NCBI RefSeq assembly: GCF_900109645.1
Contig: NZ_FOBG01000002.1
Location: 434,001 to 498,000, forward strand
DNA from: Duganella sp. CF402
GTDB lineage: Bacteria; Pseudomonadota; Gammaproteobacteria; Burkholderiales; Burkholderiaceae_D
Length of the DNA: 64,000 bases
Direction: 5' to 3'
The stretch's first letter is position 1; the number at the start of each line of letters is the position of its first letter. The position numbers and the translations under genes are program-made. Of the stretch, positions 49,986 through 58,338 are shown one piece after another. The notes under the pieces were generated by a model. It was given only the letters and a program-made list of their open reading frames with translations. It had not been told where the DNA came from and did not search any database.

Positions 49986-51576
49986 TTATGTGATTGTAGG
50001 CGGTGGTTCAGGCGGCGCAACGCTGGCGGCGCGCCTGACGGAAAACCCCGCCGTGTCGGTATGCCTGATCGAAGCAGGCGGCGACGGCCGTGGTGTGCTG
50101 GTGCGCGCGCCGGCCGCCGTGGTGGCGATGGTGCCGGGCCGGCCGAAGATTAACAACTACGCCTTCCTGACCGAACCGCAACCAGGCTTGAACGGACGCC
50201 GTGGCTATCAGCCGCGTGGGCGCTGCCTCGGCGGATCCAGCGCCATCAACGCCATGCTGTACATACGCGGCCAGCGCCAGGACTACGACAATTGGGAGCG
50301 GCAAGGCGCCACCGGTTGGTCGTTCAACGACGTGCTGCCCTACTTCAAGCGCGCCGAAGGCAATGAGCGCGGCGGCTGCGAGCTGCATGGCGGCGACGGT
50401 CCGCTGCAAGTGTCCGAGCAGCGCAATCCGCGCGCGATCACCGAGGATTTCATCCGCGCCGGCGTGGAATTGGGCTATCCGCGCAATCACGATTTCAACG
50501 GTCCGCAGCAGGAAGGCGTGGGCTATTACCAAGTCACGCAATTCCACGGCGGCGCGCGCAACGGCGAGCGCTGTTCGGCGGCGGCAGCCTATTTGCATCC
50601 GGTGATAGGCCAGCGCAGCAACCTGGCGGTGATGACCGAAACGCAGGCCAGCCGCGTGCTGTTCGACGGGCGGCGCGCCACCGGCGTTGAGGTGCGGCGC
50701 GGTGGTGTCACCGAAACCATCCGCGCGCGGCGCGAAGTGGTGCTGGCCGGCGGCGCTTTCAACACGCCGCAGCTGCTGATGCTGTCCGGGGTCGGCGATC
50801 CGCAGGAACTGGCGCGCCACGGCATCGCCGTGCATCACGCCCTGCCCGGCGTGGGCAAGAACCTGCAGGACCATCTGGACTACATCCTGGCATACCAGTG
50901 CAATGAGAAGGATTTGTTCGGGCTGACCGCCGGCGGCATGCTACGCGTCGGCAAAGCGATCAACCAGTGGCGCAAGACGGGGCAAGGCATGATCGCCACG
51001 CCGTTTGCGGAAGGAGCGGGCTTCATCAAATCGAAGCCAGAGCTGGACCGGCCGGACCTGCAGCTGCACTTCCTGATCGCGATGGTCGACGACCACGCGC
51101 GCAAGCTACGCTACGGCAACGGCTTTTCCTGCCACGTGTGTGTGCTGCGGCCGAAGTCGCGCGGTGAGGTGGGGCTGCATGATGCGAACCCGCTGTCTGC
51201 GCCGCGCATCGATCCGAAGTTCCTGTCGCACCCGGACGACCTGGCGCTGCTGATGGCGGGCACGCGCAAGGCGCACGCGCTCTCGAGCGCGCCGTCGCTG
51301 GCCAAGCATGCGCCGCGCGACCTCTACCCGGTGGATTACAGCAACGACGCGGCGCTGGAACAGGCGATCCGCTCGCGCGCGGACACCATCTACCATCCGG
51401 TCGGCACCTGCAAGATGGGTACCGATGCGATGGCGGTGGTGGACCCGCAGCTGCGGGTACATGGACTGGAAGGTTTGCGCGTGGTCGACGCCTCGGTTTT
51501 CCCTAACCTCACCAGCGGGAACACCAATGCGCCGACGATCATGATCGCCGAACGCGCGGCGGAATGGCTACGTTAA
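49975..51576 (+). CDS. GMC-family FAD alcohol dehydrogenase (AlkJ-like)
   Basis: A 533-residue GMC oxidoreductase. The ADP-binding motif is YVIVGGGSGGATLAARLTE; GMC signature 1 lies in RGRCLGGSSAINAMLYIRG, and the active-site histidine region near the C-terminus reads YHPVGTCKMG with the second motif NTNAPTIMIAE. Such enzymes oxidise an alcohol to an aldehyde in the membrane-bound chain; next to AlkB the product of the first step is the probable substrate. GGAGGAGAC precedes the ATG at 49975. Convergent with hppD, the stop codons being immediately adjacent. Confidence 0.88.
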   Translation: MEFDYVIVGGGSGGATLAARLTENPAVSVCLIEAGGDGRGVLVRAPAAVVAMVPGRPKINNYAFLTEPQPGLNGRRGYQPRGRCLGGSSAINAMLYIRGQRQDYDNWERQGATGWSFNDVLPYFKRAEGNERGGCELHGGDGPLQVSEQRNPRAITEDFIRAGVELGYPRNHDFNGPQQEGVGYYQVTQFHGGARNGERCSAAAAYLHPVIGQRSNLAVMTETQASRVLFDGRRATGVEVRRGGVTETIRARREVVLAGGAFNTPQLLMLSGVGDPQELARHGIAVHHALPGVGKNLQDHLDYILAYQCNEKDLFGLTAGGMLRVGKAINQWRKTGQGMIATPFAEGAGFIKSKPELDRPDLQLHFLIAMVDDHARKLRYGNGFSCHVCVLRPKSRGEVGLHDANPLSAPRIDPKFLSHPDDLALLMAGTRKAHALSSAPSLAKHAPRDLYPVDYSNDAALEQAIRSRADTIYHPVGTCKMGTDAMAVVDPQLRVHGLEGLRVVDASVFPNLTSGNTNAPTIMIAERAAEWLR

Positions 51577-52644
51577 TTAAATAACGCCACGACGTTTCTG
51601 GTCACGCTCGATGGATTCGAACAGGGCTTTGAAGTTGCCCTCGCCGAAGCCATCGTCGCCTTTGCGCTGGATGAATTCGAAGAACACAGGGCCCAGCTGG
51701 GTTTCCGAGAAAATCTGCAGCAGCAGGCGCGGTTTGCCGTCCACCACCGAGCCGTCCAACAGCAGGCCGCGCGCTTTCAGTTCTGCGGCGTTTTCGCCGT
51801 GGCCCGGCACGCGGCCTTCCAGCATTTCGTAGTAGGTCTCTGGTGGTGCGGTCATCAGCGGCACGCCGGCGGCGCGCAGCTTGTCCACGGTGCCGATCAA
51901 GTCTTCGCTCAGCAGTGCGATGTGCTGGATGCCTTCGCCGTTGAACTTCATCAGGAATTCTTCGATCTGGCCGCCGCCTGCCTTGCCTTCTTCGTTCAGC
52001 GGAATGCGGATCTTGCCGTCCGGCGCGGTCATGGCGCGCGAGGTCAAGCCGGTGTATTCGCCCTTGATGTCGAAGTAGCGGATCTCCTTGAAGTTGAACA
52101 GGCGTTCGTAGAACGAAGCCCAGTAGCTCATGCGGCCGCGATAGACGTTGTGGGTCAGGTGGTCGATGATCTGCAGGCCGTGGCCCACTGGATGGCGGTC
52201 CACGCCTTCGATGAATTCAAAGTCGATGTCGTAGATCGAAGCGCCGTCTTCAAAGCGGTCGATCAGGTACAGCGGCGCACCGCCGATGCCTTTGATGGCC
52301 GGCAGGCGCAGTTCCATCACGCCGGTCTGCATGTCCATCGCCTGCGCGCCCAGTTCCAGCGCGCGCTGGTAAGCCTGGTGCGAATTGCGGACGCGGAAAG
52401 CCATGCCGCAGGCCGACGGGCCGTGTTCCGCCGCGAAGTAAGCGGCCGGGCTGCCCGGTTCATTGTTGATGATGAAGTTGATGCCGCCCTGGCGGTACAG
52501 CTGCACGTTCTTGGAGCGGTGGTTGGCCACCTTGGTGAAGCCCAGCTGCGCGAACACCGCTTCCAGCACGCCCGGCACCGGCGAAGCGAATTCCACGAAT
52601 TCAAAGCCCATCAGGCCCATTGGGTTGTCGAACAAGTCTGCCAT
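51577..52644 (-). CDS. hppD: 4-hydroxyphenylpyruvate dioxygenase
   Basis: A 355-residue iron dioxygenase that turns 4-hydroxyphenylpyruvate into homogentisate. Iron ligands are likely the histidines in IDHLTHNV and GIQHIALLSEDL and the glutamate in PVFFEFIQRKG. The start MADLFDNPMGLMGFEFVEFA is conventional; AAAGGAAA precedes it. It is the last cistron after tyrB, phhB and phhA. The operon thus degrades phenylalanine to homogentisate; the ring-cleavage genes are not in this window. Confidence 0.95.
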   Translation of the reverse strand: MADLFDNPMGLMGFEFVEFASPVPGVLEAVFAQLGFTKVANHRSKNVQLYRQGGINFIINNEPGSPAAYFAAEHGPSACGMAFRVRNSHQAYQRALELGAQAMDMQTGVMELRLPAIKGIGGAPLYLIDRFEDGASIYDIDFEFIEGVDRHPVGHGLQIIDHLTHNVYRGRMSYWASFYERLFNFKEIRYFDIKGEYTGLTSRAMTAPDGKIRIPLNEEGKAGGGQIEEFLMKFNGEGIQHIALLSEDLIGTVDKLRAAGVPLMTAPPETYYEMLEGRVPGHGENAAELKARGLLLDGSVVDGKPRLLLQIFSETQLGPVFFEFIQRKGDDGFGEGNFKALFESIERDQKRRGVI

Positions 52645-52645
52645 G

Positions 52646-53500
52646 TTATTTTTCCTTTTTGAAATTGTGATAGCTGCCGGTGCCGCGCGTCGTCAGCACG
52701 TCTTCAGGCAGGATGGTGCCCGGTTGCAGTACCGGGCGTTGCTGCACTTGCGCGTACAGCGGGTCGAAATCGGTGTGTGCCAGTTGCAGCAGTTCGTCGA
52801 GGTCGCGGATGACGAAGTAAGTCTCCTGGAAATCGTCGATGCGGTAGTCGGTCTGCATCACGCGCGCCAGATCGAAGCGCACGCGGTTGGGCGAAGCGTC
52901 GTCCAGCGCGAAAATCGATTCGGTGTAGGAGGACACGATGCCCGCACCATACAGGCGCAAGCCGTCCTTCTGCTGTACCAGACCGAATTCCACTGTGTAC
53001 CAGTAGACGCGCGCCAGCAGATCCAGCACGCCCTTCTCTTTCGCGCGCAGGCCGCCTACGCCGTAGGCCTGGATGTAGTCGGCGATGATGGGATTCATCA
53101 GCAGCGGCACGTGGCCGAACACGTCGTGGAATACATCCGGCTCTTGCAGGTAGTCCAGCTGGTCGGCGTTGCGAATGAACTGGCCGGCCGGGAAGCGGCG
53201 GTTGGCCAGGTGTTCGAAGAATACTTCATCCGGCACCAGTCCGGGCACCGCCACCACTTGCCAGCCGGTGTGCTGCATCAGCACTTCGCTCAGTTGGCGG
53301 AAGTCGGGGATCTGGTCCGGCGCGATCGGCAGCGCGCGCATGCCGGCCAGGAATTCATCACAGGCGCGGCCTTCCAGCAGTTTGCTCTGGCGTTCGAACA
53401 GCGTCTTCCAGACGGCGTGCTGCTCCGGCGTGTATTGGTCCCACTGCTGGTCGATGGTCCAGTCGTCGCGCTGGCCCGGTGGCAGGTCAGACAGCTGCAT
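52646..53500 (-). CDS. phhA: Phenylalanine 4-monooxygenase
   Basis: A 284-residue pterin-dependent hydroxylase. The metal-binding site is DVFHDVFGHVPLL (two histidines) with the glutamate in YWYTVEFGLVQ, and the pterin/substrate region has HTGWQVVAVPGLVP. It hydroxylates L-phenylalanine to tyrosine. The start MQLSDLPPGQRDD is set by AAGGA seven bases upstream; it overlaps the phhB 3' end by 14 bases. The enzyme is one base from hppD. Confidence 0.95.
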   Translation of the reverse strand: MQLSDLPPGQRDDWTIDQQWDQYTPEQHAVWKTLFERQSKLLEGRACDEFLAGMRALPIAPDQIPDFRQLSEVLMQHTGWQVVAVPGLVPDEVFFEHLANRRFPAGQFIRNADQLDYLQEPDVFHDVFGHVPLLMNPIIADYIQAYGVGGLRAKEKGVLDLLARVYWYTVEFGLVQQKDGLRLYGAGIVSSYTESIFALDDASPNRVRFDLARVMQTDYRIDDFQETYFVIRDLDELLQLAHTDFDPLYAQVQQRPVLQPGTILPEDVLTTRGTGSYHNFKKEK

Positions 53501-53795
53501 GGCCGAATCCTTGTGCAATGGTGTCGCAGAATTGCGCCATGTCGAAGTCGCGTTGCGTCAGGCCGCCGGCGTCGTGGGTGGTCCACTTGACCTGCACCTT
53601 GTTGTAGACGTTGAACCACTCCGGATGATGGTTACGCTTTTCCGAGGTGATGGCGACGGCGCTCATGAAAGCGAAGGCCTGCACGAAATCGGCGAATTTG
53701 AATTCGCGGTGGATGGACAGCTGGTCATCGGCCAGCGTCCATGCGGGAATGGCGGCCAGCTTTTCCGGCAGCGCCTTGGTGTCGATTTTTTCCAT
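53487..53795 (-). CDS. phhB: Pterin-4a-carbinolamine dehydratase
   Basis: A 102-residue enzyme that regenerates the pterin cofactor of PhhA. It shows AITSEKRNHHPEWFNVYNKV, holding the conserved histidines and tryptophan of DCoH/PCD, and TTHDAGGLTQRDFDMA. It follows tyrB by one base and overlaps phhA, making a translationally coupled set. GGAG precedes the ATG. Confidence 0.95.
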   Translation of the reverse strand: MEKIDTKALPEKLAAIPAWTLADDQLSIHREFKFADFVQAFAFMSAVAITSEKRNHHPEWFNVYNKVQVKWTTHDAGGLTQRDFDMAQFCDTIAQGFGHAAV

Positions 53796-53796
53796 A

Positions 53797-54984
53797 TCAG
53801 TTCTCCGTCATCACTTGTACGATGGCGCGCGCCACCGGGGCCACGCCTGCACTGCTCAGGGCCGCGAGGCATACGCGGCCTGACTCGATCAGGTACACGC
53901 CATGCGCATCGCGCAGCTTGCGGATGTGCGCCACCGGCAAACCGGTAAAGCTGAACATGCCCTGCTGGATGCGCAGGTATTCAAAATCACCGCCCGGCAG
54001 TTGTGCCTTCAACTGCGCATACAACTCGCTGCGGATCTGCTTCATGCGCACGCGCATGGCGGCCAGTTCGGCTTCCCAGTGCGCGCGCAGCTGCTGGTCG
54101 CCCAGCACGGTGGCGATCACGCGGCCGCCGTAGGCCGGAGGGCTGGAGTAGTTCTTGCGCACGGCCGACTGCAGCTGCCCCGAAATCTTCAAGGCTTCAT
54201 CCGCGTCCTTGCAGGTGACATGCAGCGCGCCGCAACGCTCGCCGTAGATGGCGAAATTCTTGGAGTAGGAAGAAGCGACCAGCAAGGGGATATTTTGCTC
54301 CGCAAAATAGCGGATCGCAAACGCATCTTCAACGATGCCGTCGCCGAATCCCTGGTAGGCGATGTCAAAGAACGGCAGCAGGCCGCGCTCCTGTACCACC
54401 AGCGCCAGCTCGCGCCACTGCTGCTGATTGAGGTCCGCGCCGGTCGGGTTGTGGCAGCAGGCGTGCAGCACCACGATATCGCCGGCCGGCAGTGCGCGCA
54501 GCGCGGCCAGCATGGCGTCGAAGGCCACACCGTGCGTTGCAGGCGAATAGTAAGGGTAGGTACCCACTTCGAAACCGGCGCCACCGAAGATGCCTTTGTG
54601 GTTGTCCCAGGTTGGATCGCTGACCCACACGCGGGCTTGCGGGAACCAGGCTTTCAGGAAGTCAGCGCCTACTTTCAGCGCGCCCGAACCGCCCAGCGTC
54701 TGGATGGTGGCGACGCGTTCGCCCTGCCCTTCGCCAAACACCAGGCGGCGCGATTGTTCGCGGTAGGCGGCTAAGCCGGCCATCGGCAGGTACGGGTGCG
54801 GCTGGAAGAATTCGGCCAGGCGCGCTTCGGCGGCAGCCACTGCGCCCATCAGCGGAATGCGCTGCTCGTCGTTCAGATAAACGCCGATGCTCAGGTTGAT
54901 TTTATCGGCACGCGGATCGGCGGCGAATTGTTCGTTCAGCGTGAGGATGGGATCCCCCGCAAATGCTTCGATGTGCTGAAACAT
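53797..54984 (-). CDS. tyrB: Aromatic amino acid aminotransferase
   Basis: A 395-residue PLP aminotransferase of class I. The PLP lysine is in SSYSKNFAIYGER, with HACCHNPTG (PLP phosphate and pyridine contacts) and a conserved SGRVCLAALS near the end. It converts tyrosine to 4-hydroxyphenylpyruvate, feeding the HPPD enzyme. First gene of the phenylalanine operon and divergent from an Lrp-type regulator. AGGAGA lies before the start. Confidence 0.92.
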   Translation of the reverse strand: MFQHIEAFAGDPILTLNEQFAADPRADKINLSIGVYLNDEQRIPLMGAVAAAEARLAEFFQPHPYLPMAGLAAYREQSRRLVFGEGQGERVATIQTLGGSGALKVGADFLKAWFPQARVWVSDPTWDNHKGIFGGAGFEVGTYPYYSPATHGVAFDAMLAALRALPAGDIVVLHACCHNPTGADLNQQQWRELALVVQERGLLPFFDIAYQGFGDGIVEDAFAIRYFAEQNIPLLVASSYSKNFAIYGERCGALHVTCKDADEALKISGQLQSAVRKNYSSPPAYGGRVIATVLGDQQLRAHWEAELAAMRVRMKQIRSELYAQLKAQLPGGDFEYLRIQQGMFSFTGLPVAHIRKLRDAHGVYLIESGRVCLAALSSAGVAPVARAIVQVMTEN

Positions 54985-55046
54985 TTTGTCTCCTGTTTTA
55001 TCGTGTAAACAGGAACAGCTTAATCCTCAAAAGCCGGGAAAAGTAA

Positions 55047-55100
55047 GCGTATTTAACGGAGTTTTGTATAATCCATGCACAAAATACTCATTAAATACGC
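55047..55100. promoter_or_regulatory. Spaced inverted repeat in the tyrB / Lrp-regulator gap
   Basis: GCGTATTTAA (55047-55056) and TTAAATACGC (55091-55100) are perfect 10-base inverted repeats 44 bases apart, centre to centre. They bracket TATAAT (55067-55072), a -10 box for the regulator gene. Lrp-type proteins wrap DNA over such spaced sites. Confidence 0.6.
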
Positions 55101-55111
55101 AGGAGATGCAC

Positions 55112-55627
55112 ATGACGATCACAACCATCGACAAGTTCGATTTGCAGCTGCTGACCGAGCTGCAGCGCGACGGCCTGGCCACCAACAGCGCGCTGGGCAG
55201 CAAGATCCATTTATCCACCTCGCAGGTGAGCCGGCGCGTGCTGCGGCTGCAGGAAGGCGGCGTGATCGACCACTATGCGGCCATCATCGATCCGGTGGCT
55301 GTGGGGCTGGATGTGATGGCCTTCACCGAGGTCACGCTGGACCACCACAGCCCGTCGGCCAGCGAGCGTTTCGAGACCGAGGTGGCAGGGTTGGTGGAAG
55401 TGACCGAATGCTACACGCTGGCCGGCCGCTCCGACTACCACCTGCGCGTAGTGGCGCCGGACCTGTCGGCGCTGTCCAAGTTCATGACCGAGAAGATCCT
55501 GCGCATTCCCGGCGTGGCGCAGGTCAAGTCGACCATCACGCTGCGCAAGATCAAGCACACGCACGTGCTGCCGCTTGATCATGTGACGCAGCCGACCGAG
55601 AATCGCAAGCGCATCCAGTTCACGTAA
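55112..55627 (+). CDS. Lrp/AsnC-family regulator of the phenylalanine operon
   Basis: A 171-residue regulator: a helix-turn-helix in FDLQLLTELQRDGLATNSALGSKIHLSTSQVSRRVLRL (residues 8-45), and a C-terminal RAM domain with GLVEVTECYTLAGRSDYHLRV. AGGAG before the ATG at 55112 rules in this start. Its position, divergent from tyrB-phhB-phhA-hppD, suggests it senses an aromatic amino acid and controls that operon. Its own 3' end abuts a chemoreceptor gene, convergent, with no spare bases. Confidence 0.88.
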   Translation: MTITTIDKFDLQLLTELQRDGLATNSALGSKIHLSTSQVSRRVLRLQEGGVIDHYAAIIDPVAVGLDVMAFTEVTLDHHSPSASERFETEVAGLVEVTECYTLAGRSDYHLRVVAPDLSALSKFMTEKILRIPGVAQVKSTITLRKIKHTHVLPLDHVTQPTENRKRIQFT

Positions 55628-57370
55628 TCAGAACTCTTCCCAATCGCCTTCGGTCGATGCGGTGGCCTTGGCCTTGGCGGCCGCTGGCCGCAGCGGCGTC
55701 ACCTGTGCACTGTGCTGCGCCAGTTGCGGACGCGGCGCCGCTTTCGGTGCCGCAGGACGCGGAGGAGCCGAAGCCGCAGCATGCGCCGGCCGTGGCGCCG
55801 CCATCGATGGTGCGGCCGCATTCTGATCCAGCTTGAACACGCTCACCACACGCGACAGGTTCTCCGCCTGCTCCTGCATCGACGCCGATGCCGCCGCAGC
55901 CTGCTCGACCAGCGCGGCGTTCTGCTGGGTGACGGCATCCATCTCGGTGATGGCCTGGTTGATCTGCTCGATGCCGACCTCCTGCTCCCGGCCGGCGGTG
56001 GTGATCTCGGCCACGATATCGGACACCTTCTTCACGCTGGCCACCACCTCGTCCATCGTCTTGCCGGCCTGATGCACCAGCTTGCTGCCGGCCTCCACCT
56101 GCGCCACCGAGTCGGTAATCAGGCCCTTGATTTCCTTGGCCGCGCTGGCCGAGCGCTGCGCCAGGTTGCGCACCTCGGACGCCACCACCGCGAAACCGCG
56201 CCCCTGCTCGCCGGCGCGTGCCGCTTCCACCGCCGCGTTCAAAGCCAGGATGTTGGTCTGGAAGGCGATGCCGTCGATCACGCCGATGATGTCGACAATC
56301 TTGCTGGAGGAAGCGTTGATCGAGCCCATCGTCTCCACCACCTGCGACACCACATTCCCGCCCTGTAGTGCGATGCCGGAGGCCGAATGCGCCAGCTCAT
56401 TGGCGCGGCGGGCGTTGTCGCTGTTCTGCTTCACGGTCGAGGTCATCTCTTCCATCGACGAGGCGGTTTCCTCCAGCGAGCTGGCCTGCTGCTCGGTGCG
56501 CGCCGACAGATCGAGATTGCCAGTAGCGATTTCGCTGGCGGCAGTGGCAATCACATCGGTCCCGGTACGCACCTGGCCGACGATGTTTTGCAGGTTGTCG
56601 TTCATCTCCTTGAGCGCGGCCAGCAACTGGCCGGTTTCATCGGTGGTGCTGACGTCGATCTGGCTGGTCAGGTTACCGGCGGCGACGGTCTGCGCGATCT
56701 GCACCGCGTTCACCAGCGGCCGCGAGATCAGGCCGGAAATCCACACCGCCTGCACCATGCCAATCGCAATGCAGAGCGCGATAATGCCGATGATCCACCA
56801 GCGCGCCGAAGCATACAATTCGTTGCCATGCTCGCTGGCCTGGTTGCCGCCTTTGATATTCACCTCGGCCAGTTTTTCAAGGATTTCCGACGCCGAGTTA
56901 AACAGCGTGGACGACTTGCCGCGAATGAGCGCCTTGGCCTCGTCATCCTGGCTGGCACGCGACAGCTTTTGCACCTCGGCGCTGATGGCAATGTACTGGT
57001 CCCACAGCTTGTTGAACTCGGCGTAACCGGCGCGTTCTTCCGGCTCGCTGATCAGCTTTTCGTACTCGGCGCTGTGGGCCTTGAGCTTGTCCTTGAACTC
57101 GACCATGCGTTTTTCATACTTGGCAAAGTCCGCCTCGGTGTTCGACAGGATGTGCTGGGTTTCCTGGGCACGATAGCGCGCCACGTCGTACTTCATTTCC
57201 AGCAGCATACGGACGCTAGGCATCCAGTTGGTTTGAAGGTCGGTCGAGGTCTGATTGACTTTTGCGAGCTGGACTACGGAGAAGACGCCGAGGCCGAGGC
57301 ACAGTGCCAGCACCACGCCAAACGACAACATCAATTTTGTGAACAGGCGGAGATTCAGGAAGGCGCGCAT
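55628..57370 (-). CDS. Methyl-accepting chemotaxis protein
   Basis: A 580-residue chemoreceptor. One membrane helix near residues 8-30 (LMLSFGVVLALCLGLGVFSVV), a periplasmic four-helix sensor domain with ARYRAQETQ, a second helix near residue 195 (WWIIGIIALCIAIGMVQAVW), HAMP, and the long cytoplasmic signalling coiled coil with the hairpin VVASEVRNLAQRSASAAKEI. The tail is proline/alanine-rich and ends DWEEF, resembling the NWETF pentapeptide that tethers CheR and CheB. The start at 57370 has AGGAG upstream. Ligand unknown. Confidence 0.9.
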   Translation of the reverse strand: MRAFLNLRLFTKLMLSFGVVLALCLGLGVFSVVQLAKVNQTSTDLQTNWMPSVRMLLEMKYDVARYRAQETQHILSNTEADFAKYEKRMVEFKDKLKAHSAEYEKLISEPEERAGYAEFNKLWDQYIAISAEVQKLSRASQDDEAKALIRGKSSTLFNSASEILEKLAEVNIKGGNQASEHGNELYASARWWIIGIIALCIAIGMVQAVWISGLISRPLVNAVQIAQTVAAGNLTSQIDVSTTDETGQLLAALKEMNDNLQNIVGQVRTGTDVIATAASEIATGNLDLSARTEQQASSLEETASSMEEMTSTVKQNSDNARRANELAHSASGIALQGGNVVSQVVETMGSINASSSKIVDIIGVIDGIAFQTNILALNAAVEAARAGEQGRGFAVVASEVRNLAQRSASAAKEIKGLITDSVAQVEAGSKLVHQAGKTMDEVVASVKKVSDIVAEITTAGREQEVGIEQINQAITEMDAVTQQNAALVEQAAAASASMQEQAENLSRVVSVFKLDQNAAAPSMAAPRPAHAAASAPPRPAAPKAAPRPQLAQHSAQVTPLRPAAAKAKATASTEGDWEEF

Positions 57371-57547
57371 TTTCAACTCCTGGGCAGGGTTCGAGGCGGC
57401 GGCGCGGGGTTTGGGCGCTGTTAACTGTGCATTAGCGAATGTTGCTATTTTGGAATATAACAGACATGCAAATCGCTAGGGATTGTATCTTTCTATCAAA
57501 AAATCACCGCCCATCGCTTAGTGCCCCGACCTCCGCCTCGCGGCCCG

Positions 57548-58327
57548 TTACTTAACGAACAGTGCCTGCAGATCACCGTAAGGCATGGCTTGGCCAATCA
57601 GCGGGCCGGCGTTGCCGGTGGCGAGGAAGTCTTTCGCCATGCCGGCGGCGACCGCCCACAATGCCTGGGCGATGCCGGAGCCGGCGCTGAAGCGGGCGAC
57701 GCCCATCTGGTGCAGTTCGTCGTGCGACGGCAGGCCGGGCCAGTCCATCACGTTGAGCGGCAGGCCGGCGCTGGCGGCAACGGTTTTGATTTCATCGGCT
57801 TTGCAAATGCCGGGCACGAACAGGCCATCGGCGCCGGCGTCCTTGTAGAGCGCGGCGCGCTTCAGCACTTCCGCCACGCGCTCGCCCTCCGGCGCCAGGC
57901 CGCGCAGGTAGACGTCGGTGCGGACGTTGATGAAGATGTCCTTGCCCAGCTGGCGAATGGCGCGGATTTTATCGGCCAGCAGCGACGGCGCGTCGTTGCC
58001 GTCTTCGAGATTGATGCCGGCCACGCCGGCCTCGATCAGGCGCAGCACGTTGCGCGCCACTTGCTGCGGATCGGACGAGTAGCCGTTTTCAAAATCCACC
58101 GACAACGGCACCGTCAGCACGCGCGCGATGTTGGCTGCTACGGCCACGGCGTTATCGACCGGCAGCTGGTCGTTGTCGGCATAACCTTGCGCCCAGGCGA
58201 CACCAGCACTGGTGGTGGCGATGGCCGGTGCGCCCAGGCTTTCGAACAGGCGCGCGCTGCCGGCATCCCAGGCGTTGGGCAGGGTCAGCAGCTTGCTGCC
58301 GTCGTGTAGTTTTTTGAACTCGTTCAT
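57548..58327 (-). CDS. Isocitrate lyase / PEP mutase family protein
   Basis: A 259-residue TIM-barrel enzyme. It shows LTLPNAWDAGSARLFE, SVDFENGYSSDP (metal-binding aspartate/glutamate), AGINLEDG, INVRTDVYLRG and LFVPGICKADEI. Members cleave or rearrange C-C bonds in oxaloacetate-like or methylisocitrate-like compounds; the precise substrate is not evident. It lies 11 bases downstream of polB on the same strand and may be read from the same transcript. Confidence 0.75.
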   Translation of the reverse strand: MNEFKKLHDGSKLLTLPNAWDAGSARLFESLGAPAIATTSAGVAWAQGYADNDQLPVDNAVAVAANIARVLTVPLSVDFENGYSSDPQQVARNVLRLIEAGVAGINLEDGNDAPSLLADKIRAIRQLGKDIFINVRTDVYLRGLAPEGERVAEVLKRAALYKDAGADGLFVPGICKADEIKTVAASAGLPLNVMDWPGLPSHDELHQMGVARFSAGSGIAQALWAVAAGMAKDFLATGNAGPLIGQAMPYGDLQALFVK

Positions 58328-58338
58328 GCAATCTCCGT

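Noticed and set aside
55061..55079. TATAAT in the tyrB/Lrp gap as a promoter for tyrB
   Set aside because: It reads in the direction of the Lrp-type gene only; its reverse complement lacks a -10 match for tyrB.
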